Source: Telmatactis stephensoni (taxonomy: Eukaryota > Cnidaria > Anthozoa > Actiniaria > Isophelliidae). From it: a stretch of DNA of 64,000 nucleotides. Every line of letters begins with the position of its first letter. The stretch's first letter is position 1. The DNA lies in the NCBI GenBank assembly GCA_029948255.1, contig JALIZF010001624.1:310001-374000 (forward strand). Direction: 5' to 3'. The notes beneath the pieces are model-generated. The model was not told the origin of the DNA and ran no database searches. It worked only from the letters and a program-made list of their open reading frames with translations. A program made the translations under genes and the position numbers. Shown piece by piece: positions 54,955 through 64,000 of this stretch.

Positions 54955-57930
54955 CTAGCGAACATAAATCTTCCAGAAATCCCCAGATGACACTGATTGT
55001 TTAACATCATCACAATCCTTTCTAAAATCCATAATCACGAAATGCAACTTAGAAGCGACGTAAAATGCATGATCATATATTTTGTGTTGCTTTACTTCGT
55101 ACGCGTTATGGCTCCATTTACCTGTAGAATGACCCCACTCTGAGCATCGTTTAGATAACTGAGAGGAATCACCAGGAACAACGTAGAAAGAACCACACCC
55201 GATTGGTCTTATTCCAGAAGGGGAGGTGAAATAGCTCACCACAGCAAGACCACTTGCATTCAAAGCTGTTGCGATGTCCACAGTGCGACCAAGGGCAGCT
55301 TTACGACAGTGGAATCTTAGCTGGTTGAATGACATCGCATTTCGTAGTTTCTGTAGGGTAGTGGCAGCTATTACAAGGTTCTTGTTGACATATTTAGCAA
55401 TATCAGGAATGGACTTGGCAACAAACAACCTTGGATGGGATTCTTGAGCTTGGTATAATGTAGTTCAACACAAGGGTCCATCCTCCTGAGATAAATGATT
55501 ACATAAGTTACCGAACGAAGTCAATATGTATGATCGTCCATGACACATGTATTTGCACATGACTTTCACTACAATAATTCTATCAGACTGTAGATAAACG
55601 GACGACTGCGCGCTGTGATTAGTTACCGATGAGATGTGGATTTTTTGCGAACAGCTGAGACGAGTTTGATAATGTTTGGCTCCAGCATCTATATACTTCT
55701 AACGTCGCGTCGCGTTTGCTAAATCACTCTATTATTATTGTCTATTACGGAACGACATAGACATCATTGAAATCCATCACAAACTGAGTACAAAATTTAT
55801 TTTGGACGGGTTTTAATTAGCTTCTCCTTTCATTGTCTTTCAGCAGCAATTGGCTTTCGTTCTATACCATGCGATGTAAATTTGTCAGACCAGCTCAATC
55901 GAAACCAGTACGTCGCAGAAAATGCAAATAGTGCAAATCTGTAAGATCTGGCGGTCTGGTAATATAAATATCCTTCTTGTGACCAATTATGTAGTTCTTC
56001 TTTTTAGAGAGAATTACATTAGTTTGTAATATAATCATTATATTGGAATTCTTGTGTCAAGAAAGCTAACAAAATATATACCTCCATCAGTGGTCATGTC
56101 ACAATACACTTTGAAAGGAGTACCAGAGTTGGTTGGGTCAATCCATTGTGGACCGTCTGTAACTCCAACTACTGAGTCTTTGATGTGCTTACATGACTTG
56201 GCGGGATTTGAAGAACTTGAACCAAGTGGAACATCTACGGGAAATAATTATAAGCGTGAGTAGGCCTTTCATATTGAGGTAACCTTTTCGTATTTCATGA
56301 GATGGAATCTCTTGTGGAATCTCAATTGGAAACTATACTTACAATTTTGGCAGAAGGGACCTTGATAGTTGGTTGTACATTTACACTTGAATGTAGTGCT
56401 TGATTTGTCTTGAATCTGACATGTACCACCGTTTTGACAGGGACAGATTTCCTTTATCAGTACAAAAAAAAAAAAAAAAAAAAAAAAAAAGGAATCAAGA
56501 GTCCTGCAAGAAATAGTGCTCAACAAACTTTGCAAGTCACGAGGCACCTGCCATTTGTCATGCAACATAATTGGAAGCGTCACGCAATATCAAGCAACAT
56601 TATTCATCGCTCACGCGTCACATAGATGTATTTTAAAGCTGCAAGTAAAAACATTCCACAGAGCATTTGTCATTTTTTAATCAACACTGTTTGAGTGTTA
56701 CGCAATGTCTGTTTAGGTACAATATTCAGCTGTGATGCGAGGTCACACAACTTACAAAATAGCTGTAGTTCTGGTTGGCTGGAAATTCCGCAGCTGGTAA
56801 ATTGGTGTTGGTCTTGTTGCTCAATTCACATGTGTAAGGTGGCTTGTGTTTGTAGTTGTACGACTTACAGCGAGTGTCCATCAAACACTGCATACTGCAG
56901 TCTATGACGTCACTGACAGAAATGGATGTCATGACGTGACCATTTAGTCTGCGATCTGAAAATACAACCAGACAACGGTGTTCTTGTTAATTGTCGTCGT
57001 GAAACATGATGCATATACCAAAAAAATTTGATGCCAATTTAAGTTAAAAAGGCTTATTACGGAAATTGGGGGAATCCTTTCTAGAATCCTTGTAATGAGG
57101 ATAATGCAATTTAAGACTGAAGCATGTACACATGTGTTGGAGGTTGAAATGTAGGTTAAAACCAAATTGAGTGTGTGGAAATTGTCTTCTGTGTGATTTA
57201 GGACATATATGAGGGGGATTTGTAATAAGAGAATTGTAGTATCCGTATAGTGATAGACAAGTCTGCTGATAAAGTGTTAAAAATGCTATGTACGTGCAAA
57301 AAAAGGGGGTAGCGGGTAAAGCAGCCGGAAGGTCCGTGAATGATTGTATAAAAAGTACGATAGGTAGCGTGTAGTGTGTTAGGGAAAAGGGTAATAGAAG
57401 CACCAAGAACATTCATATACAAGTCGTGTGTGGAAGACTTAGGGGGGAGGGGTGGGTGGGGATTAGGAAAATCCTTGAAAAATAACCAAAAGGACGAAAC
57501 CCAAGGAAGTGATGAATGAAAACGTGGATCGGTAAAGATAAAATGGGTAATAAATGCGGTGGAGAGAAAATTAGGCAGCTAGGGGAGGTGGAGAGATAAG
57601 CGGATCGGTAACGGCGGCGTGGCATGAGCTCATGTGACGCGCGGTGCCATGGAGGAGCGGGAAAAAAAACTCGTCTTTTAAGGAACTCATTCTGGGACGA
57701 AATCGCCCACACTGAACCCCACCCCTGTTTTTTTTGCACGTTTGTTTTCTATATTTTTGTATAGGCTTTGCTTTTGTAGGATTTCGACAAGCGCTTATTA
57801 GCTTGCGCTTTACTTTACCTTGAATTTTCTCGTAGACGGCGTTTGAGTATCTTGAGTAACAAAAGATAAAAGCTGGCAGAAGGAACAGAATACACACGGT
57901 TCTTCCTTCACGTAGGACAAAGGAAATCAT
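54955..57930 (-). pseudogene. Gene F: PAN-EGF-fibrinogen-like gene with a frameshift in the last exon
   Basis: Five exons on the - strand: 57930-57819, 56955-56756, 56451-56343, 56234-56082 and 55485-54955. The first four match gene A in length exactly (112, 200, 109, 153). They encode a signal peptide (CILFLLPAFIFCY), PAN (DCSMQCLMDTRCKSYNY), EGF (CPCQNGGTC) and the first fibrinogen-like exon (SCKHIKDSVVG). In the last exon one extra T near 55436 (AATCCCATCCAAGG against AATCCCACCAAGC in gene A) shifts the frame and stops translation a few codons later. The remaining frame is open to DFWKIYVR and TAG at 54955. Total coding length is 1 modulo 3, confirming a single +1 event. A recent lesion or an assembly error are both possible. 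The EGF acceptor is preceded by an unusually long poly(T) run on the coding strand. Confidence 0.78.
56464..56490. repeat. 27-base poly(A) (poly(T) on the gene F strand) by a splice acceptor
   Basis: On the coding strand a T27 run ends 12 bases upstream of the EGF exon acceptor of gene F. The corresponding gene A intron has no such run. Confidence 0.9.
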
Positions 57931-59937
57931 GGTGAGCGATATTCCTGTGTTGATCCTGATAACACACAACAAAGACCCGTGGAATTTCTGTTTGTCTTTA
58001 TGTCTGAAAATAACAGCATAGAATTCCTGTCTCTATATACATAGACTATATTGAGTGTGTAGATCAAGAGCCAATGTTTTCAGAGAGTCCTAAAAATCGG
58101 AGACATTCTTTGGATTAAATCATTGCCTTTATAAAGGGAAAATAATCCAAGCACTAGAATTACATCAATTAAAAAGAAGAAAGGAGAGTTTTGATATCCT
58201 GCCTAAAAATGTATTTTATTTGATATTCTCTCAGCAAGACCTTATTCAGTTAATTGTTGTTACTCGATCGAAGAAGTGGAAAAAAAAGCCACGACTTTTT
58301 GTTAAAGTTGAGTAGCTCCTGATATCAAAGATTTAAAAATATCATGCATTTTAACTGGTTCAACAAGTTGTCGGGCAAAAGCTTGGAGAACGTAAATTAC
58401 AACCCCAAATTGAAAGTATTGTTAGTTCATCGAGGTTTTTATAAAGTCATAAAGATGGAATAACTTGAACCGTCTTTGATTGTTTGTCCCTGATGTAATT
58501 AAAATTGAATTTTATGAATTGCATGATGTCTGAAAGCATATATAATATTAATGAGACATATTTTCTGAACTTCTTAAATTTGCTTTAATTTAAAAGCGGC
58601 TCGTGGTTCGTGAAACAGTTTTTAGTATTTCGTATTTTAATTTTCTCTTAATCCGACAATTTCTCAAAACTCAAAAACTCTTTCATTCAGCAAATTTGAA
58701 TCTGTGAGCCAGTATACATCTTTATCGATACTTGCGCTTTATTAGTTGCGAAATCAATTACTTTTTTACATATTTTTGGACCAAAACGAAGTCTACGGAT
58801 TTATTTGTTTATTTCGATAAAAAAGCTTAAATTAAATTGAGTTTCTGCTTACCTTGAATACTTGGAGTATCCAAAGTCACTCTGCAAGTCTTTCTAGAAA
58901 TGTTTTCAAAATAAATTAAAACGTATTTTTCTGAAGGTTACTTGTTTTAAGGTCAGGTTTAGAGTTTATGGTATTAGTTTATGTATTCAAGTTAGTTGTG
59001 AAGTATTCATCTGAAAGAAGCCTGGAAAGTCCGGAAATGAAAGTCCTGAAAATTAAATTCAAAAACAGTGGAACTTTCAACTTCAACATATATATTATAT
59101 CAGGAGAATGCTTCAAAGTCGAGATGATACGAGAACATGTACACGAAATTCGAAATATGGATAGTTAGGTCTTCATCATACATAACTGTAGACAGTTCAT
59201 TATAATTAATATTTACAAACTTCAATCGTGCTTTCATTTTCTTATCACCACCAACAATTAATATAAAATTTAAAACTTGAGCTCTTGAAAAGTCGTCTTT
59301 GATGACAACTGATGACAAAGGTTTACGTAAGAATATAATTCTTTCTGATCGAAGTTTAATCATAATTTGTGAAGAATTCATGTAAAGCGTCAGGAAGCGT
59401 ACGGGAGTTACCTGGAATGAGTGGAATCAGTCGGTCAGTTCAGCCAATGAAGAATCTCTGACACGATATCTTGGGGTTGTAGTTATCTCAGTAAACAAAA
59501 GTATCTCTATCTCTCAGTGCAATTCACGAAACAAATAATGGAAAAAAAACTAATATTAATAGTATAGCGTCATACGTCGTCACATGTATTCGATCCTTTC
59601 ATGCTACCACCTGGAGATTTGGTGAATTCCAGCACGTGTGTTGATTGGCTAGATGAGTTCTAATGAAGATAGAGGGTCAGCCGTGGAAGAAAACTACCGG
59701 TTGCATGTAGGATAGACACTTTGTAAGATAAACTGTACGGCTTCAGTTTCTGACTAGCTTGTACACGCTAGGTAAGGTAGATTTCCATATAGGTTAAAAG
59801 CCAATTGCGAGATCGAGTTTCATCGAAATTCAAAGCCCGAGGTCTTGGAAAATGAATAAATTGTTAAGAACTCGGCAAGCTAATAGCTTGCGTAGATGCA
59901 GAAAGGTGCTACTTGTGACATCCACCTCATTCATTTG
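57931..59937. other. Upstream flank of gene F, no gene recognised
   Basis: About 57975-58640 is homologous to the gene E 5' flank outside the TIR element, so it probably includes shared promoter sequence. The rest holds only short frames without domains. Confidence 0.5.
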
Positions 59938-60365
59938 GTTTGAAACGGCAAAATCTACAATAACTTGACAGATTTCACAATTTGCCCTTACCAGTTCCAT
60001 TTTATCTATATCTTATTCCTTTTTAGTAGAAACTCTCTGCTGACTCACATCAAAAACGCCAGTAAAAGCACGTCGCATCTCAACTCGTTTTCGTCCCCCT
60101 GGTTTAACGAAGAAATTGTGCAAGCGCTGCGAGACATGATAGAAGGAAATCAGAGAGAAAATGGAGGGCCAGTCAGGCTGCCTCAAGCTAGACTTTCCTA
60201 TGCTCAACAGCCCAGATCAATCGAAGTTGTTCGGGGTAAGTAAAAGTCTTTTAAACCTGCAACTCGACAATGCTCTTCCGCCTCATGATCACACAGACAC
60301 TCTCGCGCTTTCAAATGAGATGGGGAATTTTTTGTTCATTAACAATCAATCCGGTTACACAGTTT
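59938..60365 (+). mobile_element. LINE family 1 fragment, + orientation
   Basis: Matches the region between endonuclease and reverse transcriptase of the LINE at 62216-63997 but in inverse orientation. Shared features include AAACGGCAAAATCTACAATA, the protein words SPWFNEEIVQ and RENGGPVRLPQA, and SKSLLNLQ. It is cut at about 60365 by the foldback repeat. Confidence 0.75.
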
Positions 60366-60546
60366 CTCAACGTGTGCGGCGGGCTTAAAGCAGATGTTGC
60401 TTGTCTTACTCATCCCGTTGCACAAACTATACAGAATCTCTTTCTATTCTATAATTGCAACAAAGAAAATTTGTTGCGCACGGAGTGGTAATACAAGCAG
60501 CATTTGCTCTTCGACTTGCAACGCACCAATGATACGTGAAATTGTG
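60366..60546. mobile_element. Foldback repeat (TTTGTTGC type), copy 2
   Basis: Shares GTGTGCGGCGGGCTTAAAGC, AGATGTTGCTTGT and AGAAAATTTGTTGCGCACGG with 53565-53760. It interrupts the + strand LINE fragment. Confidence 0.7.
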
Positions 60547-60985
60547 CACGAATTTTTTTAATTCTCTCCAGTATATATCTTGAATTATACTATATAATAT
60601 ACACATGGTAGGAGAAGGGCAACAATATAGATACCTAATTATGTGCCCTTTCCTAAAGTTAAATTACAATTTCATTTACAATAAGGTAATTAAATATAAC
60701 TAAATATAACTATAATGTACGAAAAAAGGGGAAAAAAAGCTATTGAATAATTTAAGCATATAGATTGAAGTAAGAAGTAGAAGACAAAATACGAAATATG
60801 AAATAAATGATAATTAAAATGATTTTCACTCAGTATTTTTTCAAGTAGTATGTTTTAAGTGCTTTTTGGAAAGGAATTTTTGATTTTATGTTTCTGATAG
60901 AAAGAGGGATGTCGTTCCAGAAATATCTTCCTATATACGATTTTGTTTCCCGTGTTACCGCACCTTTTAAGTGACGTTACAACAG

Positions 60986-61066
60986 CACAGCACAGCACAG
61001 CACAGCACAGCACAGTAGAGCACAGCACAACAAAACACAACACAGCACAACACAACACAACACAAC
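60986..61066. repeat. (CACAG)n/(CACAA)n pentanucleotide repeat
   Basis: About six clean CACAG units followed by degenerate CACAA units. Confidence 0.9.
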
Positions 61067-61309
61067 TAGGCAAAAGCCTCACGAAATAAAAATGTCTTAA
61101 TCTCTTATTTAAATTTATTAATGTTCCTTGCTGATTGTGCATGTTCCATAGGGCTTGTGCGGCAAAGGAACACAAAGGAACGATTACCCATAGTTTTCTT
61201 GGTTACTAAATTCCTTCTTGCAAGAGGGATCCCATTGTCATGTCGTTCGTGATCAGGCGAAGGCTGTATATATAGCGTGATGTTGGCAAGATTGATACCA
61301 AGATACTTG

Positions 61310-61570
61310 GGGAAGGAAGAGTGGTTGAGCGGTGAGAGCGCCCTAGCGCCGGCCTGTCACCTCTCTGGTCCCTAGTTCGATTCCCGGACGGGGCATCACA
61401 TGTGGCTTGAGTTTCTTGTTCGTTCTCTCCCTTGCTTCGAGGGATTTTTCTCCGGGTACTCTAGCTTTTCCTCCCTCAGTAAAAATGAACTAGTTTCGAT
61501 CTAAACTGTGCTTATGACGGCTGGTACGTGGTGGCTGCTACGTGTGTGTGTATGTAAATCTGTATGTAAT
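61310..61570 (+). mobile_element. tRNA-derived SINE (best preserved copy)
   Basis: A-box GTGGTTGAGCGGTGAGAGCG and B-box TAGTTCGATTCCCGG are followed by GTTCGTTCTCTCCCTTGC, TTCTCCGGGTACTC and CCCTCAGTAAAAATGAAC. The same tail words occur in the copies at 2140 and 9470. The long variable arm suggests a Ser- or Leu-type tRNA ancestor. Confidence 0.7.
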
Positions 61571-62215
61571 TGTCAGAACATTACTGTTTGTCAAGCCAGG
61601 CGCCTAAATTTAGAGTGGAAGGGGAGTGGAAGACACTGTGGCGATGTCCACTTGGCCAACCTTGATGCTCTTGATGGATGCTTTTGACAACTGTCGACGC
61701 GTACCAACCAATAGAAACTCTGTCTGTCATTCACGCTCGAACATCGCAAATGCAGTTTTCAATATAGCAGCCGTCGCCTCCAATTCACTAGAACTATCAG
61801 ACAGGCTAAACGACAAGAACAACTGTATGTCGTCAGCGTATGAAGGAGCAGAAGGCAGGTGAGACTTGAGGTTGTCAAACAGTTTACTTACGTAGGCAGT
61901 GAGCCAAGGCAGGAGCCCTGAGGGACTCCACAATCCAAGTCAAAGTTCTTCGAGAGTGTCTCATTGATAGAAATCTGTTGCGATCTCCCCTCCAAGTAAG
62001 ACTTGAACCATGAAAAAGCCTTACCACGCAGACCAAGCAACAACTATAACGTTCGAAGGAGAATGCCGTGATCTACGGTATCAAAAGTGGTGCAGGTCGA
62101 TTATCAAAAGAAGTTTCACGTGGCCTTTATCCATGTTTATGAGTAAGTCATTCTTTACCTTCAGTGATGCCGTCTCGGTGCTGTGATATGACGGTAAGCA
62201 CTCGGGAACTTTGGA

Positions 62216-63997
62216 AATGGATAGATAGTTTATTGGCTGAATAAATGGCAGCTCGTGAAAGCTGAATTACATATTCGTAAAACTAGAATAGATAAAATTA
62301 CAAATTTAAATATAAATTATATTGATTATAAATCCAATTCAAATGTCAATATTATATGCATGTCAATGTTCATTGTTTCTTTTAAGACTTGAGGTTGTGA
62401 TAAATGTGTTCTTGAAACGGTCGGTCTTCCACTTTGGTATAGAAAAATATCTGTTACGCCTAAGAGAAAGTGTTGGATTGTTCTTGGGAGGGAGCAGCTT
62501 ATTTAGACGGTTATCACTGTCTTTTACTATGGCGTCGAACATCTTGTCGCAGATAGCTTCATTATAAGTAGTAATCTTTGGAATACCAATAAAATCTAGA
62601 GCGTCATTGTACGCAATACTAGGGCAGATGATTGCCATTGCTCGTTTCTGGATGCGCTCCAGTTCAACTTTTAAATATTTCGGTAGAGCATGATGGAACA
62701 CAGGTACTGCGTAGGTTAGGATGGATCTAACACATGTGGTATAGAATAGCACAAGGTCACTAAAAGGTACTTTTGCCCTTTTTAGCTGTACCAGAAAATA
62801 CAAACGCTTGGCTGCTTTTTTGACTATCTCAGTAATATGGTTGTTCCATGAAAGATTATGTGATATTGTTACGCCAAGCAACTTTGCACTTTGAACGATT
62901 TCTAAATCCTCTCCGTTGATAAGGATGGGGTTGAACTCCGGTGATTTCTTGGCGAAAGAAATTCGCAGTTCTTTGCATTTGTCATTGTTGAGTTGAACTC
63001 TATTGTTGATGGACCACTCGATAACTTGATTGGCAATAAGTTGTGACTTGCTTTCATTACCTTTAGCGACGATCTCAGATGTTGTCGTATCATCAACATA
63101 TTTCCATAGCTGAGCATTTAAGGAGCTGATTTCCAAGTCGTTGATTAGGACAAGGAACAACCATGGACCTAGTTTAGTTCCCTGAGGGACCCCCGACGGT
63201 ACAGGTCCCCACTCAGAGAAGCAGCCTTCAGATAATTTGATTCGCTGAGAGCGGTCAGATAGAAAGTCAATGATCCAATTGATGATGTTATTCGGTAGAT
63301 CCAATCTACCCAGCTTGTCTACCAGGAAATATGTTGTTAATAGACATGTGATCAACTCCCTTTTCAGAAAGTTTCGATATAAATTGCAAGCTGCTGGTTG
63401 TAACTGGAAGTAACTCATCTAGGTACACAGACAATATTGACGATGGAAATGGGTCGATTGCGCATGACTTAATACTGGCCAAAGCTAATTTCTTTACAGC
63501 TACATCAGACAATAGTTTGAATTCAGAGAAAACAATGCCATCACTGCGCTGATTGGAGGTAGTGGAATCGGGTGGAAGAGCCTTGTCGCGGGTTGCAGGT
63601 TTAAAAGACTTTTACTTGCCCGGAACAACTTCGATTGATATGTTTCATCAAACAAGTGCTTGTAGTACGCACATCTGGCCTTGTTGATGACATATATTGC
63701 GTAGTTTCTCTTAGTTTTGAGCATAGGAAGGTCTAGCTTGAGGCAGCCTGACTGGCCCTCCATTTTCTCTCTGATTTCCTTCTAAAATGTCTCGCCACAC
63801 TTGCACAATTTCTTCGTTAAACCAGGGGGTAAAAACGAGTTGAGATAAGACGTGCTTGTACTGGCGCTCGTTTTTGATGTGAGTCAGCGGAGAGTTTTTA
63901 CTAAAATTAAAAGGAATAAGAGAATAGATAAAATGGAAGTAAGTGCAAATTGTGAAGTCTGTCAAGTTATTGTAGATTTTGCCGTTTCAACCAATGA
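62216..63997 (-). mobile_element. LINE family 1, reverse-transcriptase-bearing fragment
   Basis: From the window end leftwards: the pre-RT region (TPWFNEEIVQVWRDILEG; GGPVRLPQARPSYA), the RT domain and the C-terminal part (RIQKRAMAIICPS), then the 3' end (GAATAAATGGCAGC on the + strand) with a short GATA tail. The main frame 63418-62363 is open for 351 codons. Upstream frames are broken near 63400-63500 and 63710-63760. Confidence 0.85.
62363..63418 (-). pseudogene. Reverse transcriptase of LINE family 1
   Basis: The frame contains the RT core: SGVPQGTKLGPWLFLVLIND (fingers/palm), LWKYVDDTTTSEI with the catalytic YVDD, and KLLGVTISHNLSWNNHI, a typical thumb-side motif, followed by the LINE C-terminal region. 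The first residues up to about KREL are out of frame with the upstream RT part, which lies in another frame near 63512-63306. The protein is therefore 5'-broken. A CR1/jockey-type clade is likely; exact placement needs a phylogeny. Confidence 0.8.
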
Positions 63998-64000
63998 GGT

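Larger units (their letters stand above)
60600..62200 (-). mobile_element. LINE fragment, second family, interrupted by a SINE
   Basis: On the - strand, about 62140-61620 encodes reverse-transcriptase pieces (DHGILLRTL; KAFSWFKSYLEGRSQQISI; a frame-broken GVPQGSCLG-like stretch; SYADDIQLFLSF). After the SINE, about 61250-60839 gives the C-terminal end (GRYFWNDIPLSIRNIKSKI, then KKY and a stop). A (CACAG)n tract (about 60986-61066) interrupts it. YADD and the local words differ from the YVDD of family 1, so this is a separate LINE. It carries multiple frameshifts. Confidence 0.7.

Overview
This is a eukaryotic, AT-rich, intron-containing window with no bacterial features. The mix of secreted PAN/apple, EGF, P-type trefoil and cnidarian-style 'GGW' fibrinogen-like modules, GT-AG introns, a Penelope-like element with a GIY-YIG domain, several LINE fragments and many foldback MITEs suggests an anthozoan cnidarian, probably a stony coral. 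The taxon is inferred; no marker gene is present.

The core is a cluster of related secreted multidomain genes, called 0 and A to F here, built from a small set of exons. Four lie on the + strand: A (6928-10292), B (11556-21840), C (26383-30751) and D (39034-43536). Two lie on the - strand and converge on D: E (50660-45057) and F (57930-54955). An orphan last exon, copy 0, is at 2408-2935. The common plan is signal peptide, PAN/apple, EGF, then a fibrinogen-like/lectin-like C-terminal domain made of two exons and usually ending in DFWKIYVR. B adds a Ser/Thr-rich linker made of five 63-66 bp mini-exons. D replaces the C-terminal domain with a trefoil. E has lost the EGF and splices PAN directly to the C-terminal domain in frame. 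Most module junctions are phase 1; the PAN-EGF junction is phase 0. The summed exons of A, B, C and D give uninterrupted reading frames of 375, 484, 397 and 212 aa. Copies 0, E and F each carry a +1 frameshift in the last exon.

The cluster arose by tandem and inverted segmental duplication with module exchange. Copy 0 plus its 3' flank mirrors the A-3'/B-promoter segment. The PAN exon of C is about 98% identical to that of D, while the C-terminal exons and introns of C match those of B. E and F share 5' and 3' flanks. The products are probably secreted glycoproteins with carbohydrate- or protein-binding modules, perhaps in recognition, adhesion or mucus; that role is inference.

Between and inside the genes lie transposable elements: a Penelope inverted dimer with a 15-bp target duplication (16978-18325), a 1251-bp TIR element with a TTA target duplication and two divergent coding pieces (18347-19597), a 1.5-kb foldback splitting the 3' flank of C (30947-32492), a 1-kb TIR element in the 5' flank of E (50777-51775), LINE reverse-transcriptase/endonuclease fragments (22911-24250, 59938-60365, 60600-62200, 62216-63997), several MITE families, tRNA-derived SINEs, and long micro- and minisatellites.
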